DNA from: Owenia fusiformis
Taxonomy: Eukaryota > Annelida > Polychaeta > Sabellida > Oweniidae
Direction of reading: 5' to 3'
Assembly: GCA_903813345.2 (NCBI GenBank)
Contig: CAIIXF020000010.1
Coordinates: 24,886,425 to 24,950,424, forward strand
Length of the DNA: 64,000 nucleotides
A model generated the notes under the pieces. It was not told the origin of the DNA, did not search any database, and worked only from the letters and a program-made list of their open reading frames with translations. The position numbers were made by a program, and so were the translations under genes. Each line of letters starts with the position of its first letter. Positions within the stretch are counted from its first letter, which is position 1. Shown one piece after another: positions 22,000 through 33,270 of the stretch.

Positions 22000-23110
22000 C
22001 AATTAGTTCAAAATGTTGAAGATGGAGGTTTGAGAATGATTGAACCAACGCTGTTCGATAATCCCTCAAACTTACATGGATGCAAAAACTTCTTAGAGAT
22101 GGCTCTTGGCATGAAACTGCCTTAAAAATCATCAATGTAAGATCAAGAAATGAGCTTTTTAGTTATGATTCAAAATCACTTCAAAAAATTGAGGAAAAAA
22201 TTTCGAATAATTTCTGGAGAGACTTTGTTCATGTTCTGAGAATTTACACACAACAAAAAGAAAAAGAAGCTGAACATAATACTAAACTGAGAGCTGAACA
22301 AGCTATGTGTAATACATGGGGGAAACATATCAAAAATCAAAATGTTCAATATATACTATAAAATACAAAGGTTAACAATGAAGTAATTGTACTACAAGAT
22401 GTATTTCAAAATTCAAAATACTTCTAACCCTATTAGAATTCAATGACAAATTCTACAGTAATATTAATTTTTTAGACTACTTGAGTCTAAAAAAATACTA
22501 TTCCAAAGTCTTGGCTAAGAGACGTCATGGAGAATAATCAAAATATCACTGATTATGAAAGAAACAAAGCACATGTAAAAAAGTTTATGACTCAGTCAAA
22601 GATTAGTAAAATAATATACTGGGAATTTGTTCAGAACCTAGAAAAGAATTCAAAATATATAGAAGGATGGAATAAAGATCTAAATTTGTCACTCAATCAA
22701 AATGATTGGAAGAAGATAAATAACCTTAACAAACTGAGTAACTATGAACCTAAGTTAGCATCATTCACTTACAAAGTCCTTCATAGATTTTTAGCAACTA
22801 ATACATACCTAAACATTTGCACTTTCTGTAAAGCAAATCCTGAAACGATTTGCCATCTTTTGTATGAATGTACTTTTGTAAGTGCTTTATTAAATGACAT
22901 TAAACAATGGCTCTCTTTAGAGCTCACATTGTTATGTACTAAACAAAATGTATTGATATGACCTGAGAGTATAAATGAAAAAACAATCATCCTAAATAAT
23001 ATGCTATGTATTTTTAAAAGGTATGTTTATTTGTGTAAACATTCTATGCCAAAACCAACACTTAAAGGTTATATAAGTAATGTGAAGGAATATTGTATTA
23101 TGGATAAACG
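22000..23110 (+). pseudogene. C-terminal region of the L1-like ORF2
   Basis: Fragments in different frames include MQKLLRDGSWHETALKII (22080-22361) and, at 22527-22961, FTYKVLHRFLATNTYL followed by CTFCKANPETICHLLYECTF. The last has the C-x2-C...H...C arrangement of the L1 C-terminal zinc-binding region. The text at 23060-23110 (GYISNVKEYCIMDKRVVF) closes the protein before the 3' UTR. Confidence 0.8.
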
Positions 23111-23294
23111 GGTTGTTTTCCTTTAAATAAAAAAGATTGCCAATGTTATAACATTTCTTAAAGAATAACGCTTAACCAATACTATATTGTAAAATTGTAA
23201 AATGTATGTTTACCATGTAACTGTATTGTAATTGTTTTTTGCAATTGCTTTAACATGCTTATTCTTTGAAATAAAAAAATATATAAAAAAAGAA

Positions 23295-23525
23295 CAATCT
23301 CGAAAGGCAATATTCAAAATCAATCCAATAGTCCAATATTGTGCTATGGTTGTGAGATTTTGTATGATAAGAAGCAGATGAAATTGATTGAAACAGTGCA
23401 CAAAAAAAGTGTCAAAACTCAAATAGAAATCCTGCGGTATATGGTGACCTTGGTAGATTTCCTTTATCCATCATAATTGAATTATCTATTGTAAAATACT
23501 GGTTAATGGCCCACTATACTTAATT
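23295..23525 (+). pseudogene. Reverse transcriptase C-terminal fragment of a third retrotransposon family
   Basis: Across two frames the plus strand reads LYGCEILYDKKQMKLIETVH and then AVYGDLGRFPLSIIIELSIV followed by KYWLMAHYT. This is the post-thumb block of a non-LTR RT, related to VSAKAELGRYPPLINILVST at 26450-26510. It is a decayed fragment next to the related element at 23640-27220. Confidence 0.7.
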
Positions 23526-23748
23526 TAAAAGAAAAAAGAAAAAAAGCAATACATGTAATTGAAACATGTTACTCACACACTCGCTCAAATATGAAACAAA
23601 ACTTGATTTGCTTGAGTATTGATGATATAGTATGATGATATAGTATTGTTTAGTGAGACAGCGAAAGGATTACAGCTGATGCTGAACAAATTTGAAAAAT
23701 ATTGTAATACATGGAAATTAAATGTTAACATTAACAAAACCAAAGTGG

Positions 23749-25352
23749 TTTTTTTTTTTTCTTTTCAATATAGTTTATTTCAGTTTTTTAAAGTAAGTAC
23801 AGATACAGTAGTAATAAATCAATTACAATCTTATCATATTCCATTTGTTTTTAAAAAATACATTTTTGCGTACATAAATTTCGAATTTTAGAGTTTTAAC
23901 AATTCCTTCAAAATTCCGTTTTATTCCATTATTTAATTCTTGGATGTATGCTTTATAGATCACAAATGTTACAATACTAATAAAATAGTTCAAAAATGCA
24001 GTCTGGTTGTCATTTCCATTATAGCCTATTATCAACTTTCTATATGTTATTTTTAAACCTGACATTTTTAAACATTTTGGAAGAGTGTACATGTGAAAAG
24101 CAAATGTTTTAATGTACATACTTCTCCGCACAAACTGCAATTATATGTTTCACTTTTTCCATATAAATGTAAGTCATTTAGACTAGGAAGGATGTTGTTT
24201 ATAATCTTATAGTTGAAATTAGCTATCTTCTTTTCTTTACATTTTATCTTTGTAAAAAAAAAAGTTTTCCCAATTTATTTCATCGAAGGTTTCATTATTT
24301 AAGAAGCAAAATTCACGTTCCCATTTCTTTTTCATGAACCATTTTTCAGATTGCTTATTTTTCAAAATTTCATAAAAGAATTTTGATTTTTGATCTCTAA
24401 TTTGGAATAAAACATTATTTGCTTTCAATCTGTAATTTGGAATGTTTGTGTATTTTGCTTTATTGACATCAATAAAACCTCTTGCAATATTCATACTTGA
24501 GTTAACTTGATAAAATTCAGAAATCCAATTTTGTTTTTCCTGTAACTTTTGAAAAATGTGGTTGATATCATTAAATGTATCCTCTATTATCAGATCCTTT
24601 ACATAGACAATACCACTTTCAATCCAATTTCTAAAATACAGAGTTTTTTGTTTACAGTAAACAAACTATTACCCCATATAGTCTCTTGCAGGATATCACA
24701 TGTTTTCATATTTTCAAGATTTTTTTTGTCTTTACATTTGGCATGAGCACATAATACTTGCTGATAAAAAATTGGTATTTTCTGAAAGTATTGCAAATCA
24801 AAACTATTCATTTTCAATAATACATCAAAATCATTTACAATATTATCAAAATAGAGATATGGTATTTTATTCATCATTTGTTTTTTATCATATAACCTTG
24901 GAATCCAAGCAGCTTTTAGAGCATGCAATTGAGATTCAAAGTCTATCATGTTAAGTCCACCTTTTTCTAATGAATTTATAATAATAGTTCGCCTTATTTT
25001 ATCTTTTCCATCCCAAAGGAATTTATAAATTATTGTATTAACTCTTTTTACAATTTCATTATCATATTGAAGTATTGATGCTGCATAAATCAATTTTGGA
25101 AGGGCGATTGATTTTATCACTGTTATTTTTCCAATTAATGTTAAATTCCTCTTTTTCCAAGAATCTAATACTTTCTCTAATTTTGTTATCCTGTTCAGCC
25201 AATTTAGCTCATAACATTTGTCTTTGAATCTTTGTCTTTTAAAAATAAATTAGCATCATCTGCATATTGAGAGAGTTTATATTCATTATTGTTTATTTCA
25301 ATGCCTTTTATGTTAATATTCTGTTTTATTTTAAGTGCAAGGACCTCTGTGC
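23749..25352 (-). mobile_element. 5'-truncated L1-like insertion with 15-bp target duplication
   Basis: ACAAAACCAAAGTGG occurs at 23734-23748 and at 25353-25367. Between them, on the minus strand, the insert begins inside the RT (LSQYADDANLFLK near 25270), continues through SIALPKLIYAASILQYDNEI, IIYKFLWDGKDKI and LEKGGLNMIDFE (24599-25120) and FLNNETFDEINWENFF (24237-24494). It ends in a homopolymer T run at 23749-23760, the poly(A) tail on the other strand. This is a textbook L1-type target-primed insertion. Frame breaks show it is old. Confidence 0.93.
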
Positions 25353-25401
25353 ACAAAACCAAAGTGGTGATATTTAATGAAACTAAAAAGAAAAATATCT
25401 T

Positions 25402-26100
25402 TAAAGGTCCATGTGCAGTATGGCAAGTGATTTTAGACAGTCATATCTTTCACCAGGAGTACTTTCTGGCCATAAATACAGTGTTTTTTATCCCCATGAT
25501 AGTAAAATATCAATCCAGCTCTCTGAAAAATTATGGATTAGGGCCCCACTTTGGCACTTTTTGACAAATGTTAGGCTCATTTTCGAAAAAGAGGATCTTG
25601 TTTTTCTCAATTTAAACATATCGAAAGTCTCCTCTACACTATATTAACAATTTCTGAAAAGGGGATAGGTATTGAAATGCGTTAAAGTTAAAAAACACAT
25701 ATCCCATGTTATTTTCCCATAGGGAAAACTCGTGCTATCCATTGTTTTCAGCATAATTTTGGTCATCGAAAATTGATATTTTCAAAACTAGACTTTCAAT
25801 ACCATTCTTTTTTGAAGATATTTTAGACCCCTTGTTGAATACTCTTTTCATGCAATAAAAATCTGAAAATGAAGATCCTCTTTTGAGTAAATAGGTTCAA
25901 TATTTTGAAGAAAAATGTTGACATGGGGTCCCTATTCATAATTTTTCGAACTGTTTGATCGATATTTTTATCATCATGCGTACTTTACTTGAAAGAAAAC
26001 GTATTGTTTTAATAAAAACTACTGTATTTATGCCCAGTAAGTACTCATGGTGAAAGATATGACTGTCTAAAATCACTTGCCATACTGCACATGGTCTTTT
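25402..26100. mobile_element. MITE with ~180-bp inverted repeats, AAAGGTCCATGTGCAG ends
   Basis: The left end AAAGGTCCATGTGCAGTATG is matched inverted at 26080-26100, and similarity extends about 180 bp through GACAGTCATATCTTTCACCA. The element sits between two halves of one RT frame, which proves insertion. A fragment of the same family lies at about 41874-42080. The target duplication is unclear and there is no coding capacity. Confidence 0.85.
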
Positions 26101-27220
26101 GGTAATAGCATAGTTACACAGTGTGCAAACTATTGTTATTTGGGTGTAACATTTCATCAAAATGATAATTTTAAATCTGCATATAATGTTTTGTACTCAA
26201 AAGCACTTAAAGGCCCAATATGCAGTTAAAAATGTATTTTATAATAGTAATGTAAAATCGCAGATAAAATTATTTGACACTTTAGTCAAACCGATTGCAC
26301 TCTATGCTTCTGATGTTTTGGCTACAGTAATTGTAAAGTTAAAAGACAAATCCTTGAAGGACGTGCTTTTAGATAATTTATTTCCATTTGAGAAGTTACA
26401 CAATAGATAGTGCAAACAGGTATAACGCATCGATAATAACTGCAGTAACGTGTCAGCCAAGGCTGAATTGGGCAGATACCCGCCGCTCATTAATATATTA
26501 GTTAGTACTCTAAAATTTTGGTTTCACTTGAAAAAGTCACCAATTGAGTCATATTCATTCATTTTTAGTAAACATGAGGAAGACTCACATGAACCAAAGA
26601 TAGACCAAATGATGTTCCAGGTAAATTCAGAAGCTATAAACTTGTAAAACATGCATATAAAAGAGAAAGTTATCTAAATTTACAGAACTCCACCTATAGA
26701 CAATCTATTGCTTAAAGGTACAGTTATCGATGCATAACTTCCCAATTGAAGGAGCTTGATACTTCAAAGTAGAAAAATCGAAATGATTTTGTTACTTCTG
26801 TAATTCGAAAATACAATAGGTAATGAAGAACATATTCTTTTTTCTTGTTCTCAATCAGAACTAAAACTAGCTCGATCTCTATATCTCAGTAAAATAAAAA
26901 GTATAAACAATAGTTTTTCTTATTTGAATACAAGTAGTCTATTTTTATACTCCCTGTTAGCGCACGATGATACAATTAATGAAATAATTGGTGATTATTT
27001 TACAAGAGTTCATAATATTACCAAAGAGTTGTTAAACAAAACTGACTTGAAATCATTTTATGCTAGTTAGTTCTTAGTGATTGTTGAAATTAGATTGTAA
27101 TTATTGTTTTGCCATGCATGTACATGAATGTTTTATTTGTTATTTGCTTTATAATTGGACTTATATCTCGATGTACATTACATGTTTAAGAGACCAATAA
27201 ACTTATAAATAAAAAATTGA

Positions 27221-27650
27221 TCCAAGAAAAAAATAACTCACATAGAAAAAAAGCATTTGAAGTTCAGATATCATTAGTAGTGCACGCACATGCTAAAGAA
27301 AGTGCATGTTTTGAATTACTTTTGATTTTAAAGATGCCGATACTTCTAAAAAATGAATGTATCATGTAATACAAACAACTTCGCCATTTTTCAATGACAT
27401 TGATTAAAACTTGATATATAAATCTTGACAGATCGAAACTATTTTTTGATTAATTATTGTAAGCTTTGAATTGGTCCGTTTGAGCTGTTGTTGGTGTCAA
27501 ATGAAAGGTAAGGTTCTTATCAATACATTGGACATTCTATAAAATTCAAATGTAAGTCTTTATTTTGCCCAAAAGCATTGAAAATACACAAAGTGGGCCT
27601 TTAAGACTTATAAAACTACCAAAATCTAATATTTTAAACCAAGCTTATTT
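27221..27650. other. Intronic DNA, no gene recognised
   Basis: AT-rich, with no motif beyond a short GTGGGCCTTTAAGAC phrase that may be a degenerate MITE end. Confidence 0.3.
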
Positions 27651-27652
27651 AT

Positions 27653-27865
27653 ATGGTCAAGAAAAACATTGTATGTTTGTTGTATTGTAAACATTGTAAC
27701 ATTGTGCACAAGTATTGGGATGATCAAAATACAGACAACTTGGTGAACTTGGTTGACAAGAGACAAAAAAATATGTTTGTGAATAATTGGAGAAATGATA
27801 TTTTGAAATATCCCATACTAAGAACCAGTACCAATCCCATACTAAGTATCAGAACCAATCACTAG
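27653..27865 (+). pseudogene. Non-LTR RT C-terminal scrap
   Basis: The frame ends in DKRQKNMFVNNWRNDILKYP, the extreme C-terminal block of the same broad RT group as 23640-27220 (K-Q-x-F-x2-W-x2-D). No other RT motif is present. It is a relic with no function. Confidence 0.6.
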
Positions 27866-28002
27866 GAATTTTTCTCAGGTGGGTGCAAATTTTTCTTTTT
27901 AGGAGGAGGGGCATGGTAATGAATGCTGTTAACACAATAAGGTTACTAGGGAATACTGTATATGAGCTGAATATGAGAACTAGGTTATGATATGCATGCA
28001 TG

Positions 28003-28030
28003 CACCCCCCCCCCCCCCCCCCCCCCCCCC
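28003..28030 (+). repeat. Poly(C) tract
   Basis: About 28 consecutive C bases follow ATGCATGCATGCA. The region is prone to replication slippage and quadruplex formation on the G-rich strand. The proline- and glycine-coding frames through it are not genes. Confidence 0.95.
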
Positions 28031-28190
28031 ATTGCACGAAAGCAGACCAATCATAGTCAACTTCAGTCTTACTATCAATGAATGTGTATGCAAATCGCAA
28101 TACATCAAAGTAATATCCAGGTATATCTTGGCGGGACTCTTAAGACCAATCAGATTTATTCTTTATGCATATCATTAAGAAAAAAAAATA

Positions 28191-28418
28191 ATGGCTCAGG
28201 AAAACAAAAAAAGTAAATCCACTGGCAAGAAAAAGATTTCTCACCGTAGTTTCACAAAAAGGCATCAATTACTTATTGCTAACTTATACTTTTCTTTAGT
28301 TTTGAGAAATGCACAATATTTCAATATTTTATTTGATATGATGAGTCTGGGCTTAGCCGATGACATTAACGCTACTTCACAATTTACTGACTTAATCAAT
28401 TGCCCAATAAACTCATGA
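28191..28418 (+). CDS. Small ORF of unknown nature
   Basis: Seventy-five codons begin at an ATG in a good context (AATAATGGCT) with a very basic N-terminus (AQENKKSKSTGKKKISHRSF) followed by a more hydrophobic stretch (LLIANLYFSLVLRNAQYFN). I recognise no family. The short length and repeat-rich setting make a real gene unlikely. It may be the start of an unrecognised element ORF. Confidence 0.15.
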   Translation: MAQENKKSKSTGKKKISHRSFTKRHQLLIANLYFSLVLRNAQYFNILFDMMSLGLADDINATSQFTDLINCPINS

Positions 28419-28994
28419 GGGATAGGACCAATATTGTAATTTCTTTGGGTGAAGTTCTCACACGCGCTACATTTTCTGAAAGTTGATATAATTATACTCC
28501 CAAGATGAGATCACTCCACTGAATTATTATTAAACGCTGATAATGCATAATGAATAAATCTGATTGGTCAAAAATCTCCTACTGAGATACAGATATCACC
28601 GGAATGTTATAAAAACCCTTCGATCTGCACCTTCGACCTTCACCTTCGACCTACAGGGTGTTCATAAAGCGGGCCAAAAAGAAAGTTATAAAAACCCTTC
28701 GACCTGCACCTTTGACTTATTGACGTTTTATACTCAGTTATGCATGCAGTTAGTAAACGACGTGTCCCAGGAGAAATGAAAAAAGTTCTTGAATTCAAGC
28801 AAATGATTTCCATCGATCGTTTTTTGGCCTCCTCTGTTGAAGAGTATAAAGAATTGCACAAGGGCAATGGGGGGGATGTGCCAGTCTATTTTTGGTTCTG
28901 TTTTTTGCGCATGCGTATTAATTCCAGTAATTTGATTTGTTTAAATTATTAAACGCATGCATGTGCCGTCCATAACTGAAATACAGATATAATT

Positions 28995-29095
28995 TGGGGT
29001 TTGTAGAAAAAACCGGGTACCGTACCGGGTAGTAAATCCTCCATGCTGGGTTCAAACTTGGTACCCTGTACCCGGTCGAAAAAACCGGGTACCCA
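28995..29095. repeat. GGGTACC-rich inverted repeat cluster
   Basis: AAAACCGGGTACC and its complement occur several times within 100 bp (near 29010, 29026, 29058, 29068 and 29085). This resembles the symmetric, CCGG-rich interior of some hAT MITEs, but no ends were found. Confidence 0.4.
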
Positions 29096-29264
29096 AAAAA
29101 AACAAAAATACGCATATATAACATAATTAGATCATTAAAAAATGTGTTAGATTTGTTTTGAATTTCCAAAAATGTATGTAACTTCCTTCAAAATTGAGCT
29201 AAAAGCTTCAAATAAAAAGCATTATAAGGCTCTTTTCTTCCTCTATCATCATGGTCATTTTTTT

Positions 29265-29570
29265 TAGCCAACACTGTCAAAAGGCTCCCCCTTGGCCAGG
29301 GGGTGGGGGGGTACTGGTCAAATTATTTTACAGGGGGGGGGTGTCGGTGAGACTCAAAATACCTACCCAATTAATTTTTAAAAAACAAGACCCACTTCCG
29401 GCGATTTTTTTCAAAAACAGTACCCACACAGTTTTAGTATTTTTCAGAGTAGACCCAGTTCTAGGGATTTTTCATCAAAATGGGACTCATATCTAGTGTT
29501 TTTATTTCTTCAAAATGGGACCCACATCTAGGGATTTTCCGGTGAAAAAGTGACCCACTTTAGCGGTACG
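29265..29570. repeat. Short tandem repeat of a GGGACCCACATCTAGGGATT type unit
   Basis: AAATGGGAC(C/T)CA(C/T)ATCTAG followed by a T-rich stretch recurs about every 40-45 bp, most clearly from 29470 to 29570, with a G-rich patch at 29299-29340. It is non-coding. Confidence 0.55.
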
Positions 29571-30142
29571 TCCCCATACAGTATAGCCAATATGTGGTAA
29601 ATCTTGGCTGCGGGCCTGCTATAGTCACGTCTGAGACATGGACTTGAGTGAATGTTTCTAACTTATTTCCTAATAGGCCTACTTATATACGTGTTTACAA
29701 TTATATGACTTATATGGAAATCCTTGAATGGAAATATTATATAGTTTCGAAAGAAAATATGACTCTTGCGTGGTCTGAGATCGGCAAAAATAGCTTCTAT
29801 AATATTTTCTTTTTGGACACCCTGTAGGTCGAAGGTGCAGGTCGAAGGGTTTTTATAACATTCCGATATCACCTGATTATACTAGGATTTGTTTACACTT
29901 TTCAGATGATGAAATCCCCCAACCTTATACAGTATAGTTAAAGAATATGTAATTAATTAAGATAATACATGTAATACAGTTATAGAAGTATACATTATAG
30001 AAGGATGGAATAAAGATCTAAATTTGTCACTCAATCAAAATGATTGGAAGAACATAAATAGACTTAACAAACTGAGTAACTTTGAACCAAAGTTATCATC
30101 TTTCACTTACAGTCCTTCATAGATTTTTAGCAACTAATCATA

Positions 30143-31135
30143 CAGGGTGTCCAAAAAAAAACAGGACCGTAAGAAAGTTGAATCACTCGGTCAATTTTGC
30201 ATATTTTGCTTTGAAATTTCAGAATCATTTAGTTCATTCAATGTGAATTTTGTTGTGAAAGTTTGATAATAATCTACCAATTGAGTCAAAAACTACAGCT
30301 CCTTACAAAACATGCCCCAAATGTGCAAATCTCATCTCTATGCACAATTCAATCCGGCGAACAAACCTGTTGATGATCCTCCTACACACATGTCTTTCTG
30401 AATGGACAAGTTTGTTCCAAGAACAATTGCTACTGGGGCTTACATCCTACTGATGAAGTGTTACAGCATCCATTGCATTCTGAACAATGCACTCCCTGGG
30501 TGGCAATGAGGAAACATGGAATCATCAGTCCCCTTTGGTTTGAAGGTGACTGGGGACTTGCTATCACCATGAACAAGGACCAGTAAGTTCTCACCAAGTT
30601 TCGGAGGTCACTAAGCACCAAAAGGGACATCTAAGGAGATAATTAAGCAGTGGTTTGAACAAGCCAATACCACCCCAACACTGCAAATGATATGCTGAAA
30701 TGGTTTAGGCAATGCTTTGGTGGTCAGCTCATCAGTTGCAGAACACAAACCATATGGGCAGCTTATTCGCCTGATCTAAATCCCCATATTTTAGTCTTTG
30801 AGGATTTCTCAAAGCCGATGTGTATACTGACAGGCCCCTAACAATCTTAAGAGGGCAATAACTACCCCAATATTTACCATCCACATTAATATGTATAGGT
30901 AAGGGTCATTAACAACTTTGTTTGCAGGATTCGTTTGTGCATAGAGAGGAGAAGTGCCCACTTTGAGCATGTTTTGTAAAGGACTGTAGTTTTCACAATA
31001 AACAGATTATCATCAAACTTTCAGAACAAAATTCACATTGAATGAACTAAATAATTCTTAATTTCAAGGCAAAATATGCAAAATTGATCGAGTTATTCAA
31101 CTTTCTTACGGTCCTGTTTTTTTTTGGACACCCTG
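30143..31135 (+). mobile_element. Mariner-like element with decayed transposase
   Basis: CAGGGTGTCCAAAAAAAAAC and its inverse are flanked by TA (30141-30142, 31136-31137), with inverted repeats of about 190 bp. The interior, on the plus strand with frameshifts, reads MRKHGIISPLWFEGDWGLAI (30510-30570) and then WAAYSPDLNP followed by FLKADVY (30750-30830). These are the middle block and final acidic region of a DDxD mariner transposase. Multiple stops show it is long dead. Confidence 0.85.
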
Positions 31136-31295
31136 TACTTAAAAATGTGTGGACTCATATAGTCAAACATTTGCACTTTTGTAAAGCAAAACCTGAAATG
31201 ATTTGCCATCTTCTGTATGAATGTACTATTGTAAGTGCTTTATTAAATGACATTAAACAATGACTCCCTTTAGAGATTACATTGCTAGCTATGTA

Positions 31296-32216
31296 CAGGG
31301 TGTAAAAAAAAAAACGCAACCCAAAGAAATCGCCATATCTTGGAAAATACTAATCCAATTATGTTCATATTTTCAGGAAAGAAAGAAGAGACTGTGTATG
31401 TATAGCTCTTGTTGTTAGTTGAAAAACATGATGTCTTGAACACTTGCTCAAAAGACAGTTGTACTTGCAAAATACGACAAAATACGAAAAACGCGAATGG
31501 AAAATCACTATATCTTGGAAAATACAAATTCAATTATGCTCATTTTTTCAGTAAAATAAAGAAGAGACTGTTCATGTATAGCTCCTGTTGTCAGTATGTT
31601 GTAAAACATGATGCCTTGGACACCTGCTCAAATAACAGTTATACTAGGAAGATTTGAAAACGCAGTCAGAGGTGACTGCCACAGCAATAAAACCAAATAA
31701 CTTTCTAACCGTGGTGTTTTGGCACTCCAGATTTGGCAAAAATTATCCTCACTCAATGTGTGGTGAATTTGTGGAGTTTCATCAAAATCACTCCAGGGAC
31801 TTTACAGTCTTGGTCAAAATGCCTACTTAAGTCTCCCTGAACCAGGGCGTTTGACTGCGATTTGAAAGCATTTCAACCATGACTGTAAAGTCCCTGAAGT
31901 AATTTTGATGTCACTCTACAGATTTACCATACAGTGAATGAAGATGATTTGTGCCAGATTTGAAGAGCCAAAATACTATGGTTAGGAAGTTATTGAATTT
32001 TTTTACGGTTGCAGTCACCCCAGACTGCATTTTTTGTATTTTCCTAGTACAACTGTCTTTTGAGCAGGTGTCCATGGCATCATGTTTTACAACTAACCAT
32101 TTACAGGAGCTATACATACACAGTCTCTTCTTTATTTCCTGAAAGTATGAACATAATTGAACCAGTATTTTTCAAGATATAGCGATTTCTTTGGGTTGCG
32201 TTTTTTTAACACCCTG
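31296..32216. mobile_element. Mariner-type MITE with internally duplicated left arm
   Basis: CAGGGTGTAAAAAAAAAAAC and its inverse (ending ACACCCTG at 32216) have TA on both sides (31294-31295, 32217-32218). The left arm is present twice: AATCGCCATATCTTGGAAAA to the CTTGCTCAAA phrase (31328-31455) and again, diverged, at 31500-31650. The right arm is single (about 32035-32216). It has no coding capacity. Confidence 0.85.
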
Positions 32217-32318
32217 TACTAAACAAAATGTATTGCTAGGACCACCTGAGAGTATAAATGAAAAAACAATCATCCTAAATAATATGCTATGTATTTTTAA
32301 AAGGTATGTTCATACTAC

Positions 32319-33270
32319 CCTACCTCGATGGCGCATGCACAAGGTTTTTGGCATTCAACCAGGTCACTTTTGAGTATATTGACTGCTTATTCAAGAGATT
32401 AATACGTTTGGTGCTCGGGGGTTAGTCAATATTGGTATTTGCTGAACTTCAATGGTGAAATAGTGAAGTCCATCTTCAAAGATGTATGATGGTTGAGAGA
32501 ATAATATAAATAGTATCGTTTTAAATTTTAAAATATTTGATATGTCATAATAATACAGGGTACAACATTTCAAAAGTTGATCAATACAGGGTACAGGGAA
32601 TGTAAATTGTTCAATAGTACAAGATGCATGAAAGAAAGCTGATATACACAGACATATCTGATACTTACCATTGAAAGACCAATACAGATCTTGCCGTTAC
32701 ATACCAGGTTACATACTAGAATATGATATGCTAAAAGACAATTGTGCAATGGCAAAGGACAAGGTGCAATTATTGGCAAATATCCCTATGGTCAAAATGA
32801 ATCATTCATAGGTGTAACATGAAGAATAAAATGTCATATAATACTTTGGAAAATATTAAAGTGCTCGGACACACATAAGCTGAGATAGGGATCATTTCGT
32901 TCAGTAAGGTTGTATTGACTTACATGGGACTGTGCACCATTGACTTAACATGAGGATATCAGCAGATCCCAATAGAGGCCATTGGTTTCAATTGATTATC
33001 ACAGAAATACCAAAAATACACCATGACCTGAATCGATTGCAAACTTAATAATTTCACAATACGACACAAATGGTTTATCTCATCAAATGTGCAAATATGA
33101 AGTTTGCAATCGATTCAGGTCATACTTAAAATTAAAAGATTGTACATTTTTTCATCATTTTTTCCCCTACAAAATGGCTATAGAAAAATGCTCCAAAAAC
33201 AATTTTTACACTTATCAAATATCATACAAGTTTGTAAAACCAAAGATTATACTATTATATTTGATTATCA
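32319..33270. other. Intronic DNA with one long perfect hairpin
   Basis: No gene or element end is recognised apart from the hairpin at 33023-33123. ACAGGGTAC phrases near 32557-32596 resemble decayed mariner ends. Confidence 0.4.
33023..33123. repeat. Perfect 24-bp inverted repeat with 53-nt loop
   Basis: ATGACCTGAATCGATTGCAA plus ACTT at 33023-33046 is exactly complementary to 33100-33123. A perfect stem of this length in decayed intronic DNA suggests a recent short palindromic element or a selected hairpin. No flanking duplication was identified. Confidence 0.85.

Larger units (their letters stand above)
18600..23290 (+). mobile_element. L1/Tx1-like non-LTR retrotransposon with 3' A-rich tail
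   Basis: The endonuclease, linker, RT and C-terminal blocks follow one another from 18666 to about 23110. A 3' UTR and an A-rich end (AATAAAAAAATATATAAAAA, about 23269-23290) come next. The sequence style (LCLQDIHLS, GRFALL/GCRQGD, YADD) is L1-group and differs from the CR1-like element next door. It is inactive: a stop in the N-terminus, at least four frameshifts, a 25-bp direct duplication at 19945-19994 and a foreign retrotransposon insertion at 20235-21030. Its 3' part recurs at 30001-32320 plus 48406-48715. Confidence 0.85.
23640..27220 (+). mobile_element. Decayed non-LTR retrotransposon split by two insertions
   Basis: The frame starts LFSETAKGLQLMLNKFEKYC and NINKTKVV. It is cut at 23748 by an L1-like copy, resumes at 25353 (KTKVVIFNETKKKN), is cut again by a MITE at 25402-26100, and resumes with YCYLGVTFHQNDNFKSAYN, LFDTLVKPIALYASDVLATV and VSAKAELGRYPPLINILVST. 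A last block, EEHILFSCSQSELK to LLNKTDLKSFYAS, ends near 27070. AATAAA lies near 27196 and an A-rich end near 27210-27220. The palm domain is absent, so the copy was probably 5'-truncated. Confidence 0.8.
28596..29872. mobile_element. Mariner-type element (28654-29824) nested between inverted flanking repeats
   Basis: CAGGGTGTTC at 28654 and its inverse GGACACCCTG ending at 29824 are flanked by TA. Outside them, ATAAAAACCCTTCGACCTGC-type sequence appears on the left (28600-28651) and inverted on the right (29827-29865), so an older inverted-repeat element was hit at its centre, or the ends were duplicated. The left side also repeats the ATAAAAACCCTTCGACCTGC phrase just inside the mariner end (28688-28710). 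No transposase frame survives. Confidence 0.75.
30001..32318 (+). mobile_element. Second L1-like 3' region, split by two mariner-type elements
   Basis: 30001-30140, 31138-31293 and 32219-32318 line up with the continuous stretch 22661-23025 of the L1-like element (for example AAGGATGGAATAAAGATCTA and TGTATGAATGTACT). Two insertions with TA duplications interrupt it. The copy breaks off at TTTTTAAAAGGTATGTT. Its missing 3' end, starting at the next ancestral position, appears at 48406-48715. Confidence 0.85.

Noticed and set aside
27849-28178. Poly-glycine and poly-proline frames
   Set aside because: They are created by the poly(C) tract at 28003-28030.
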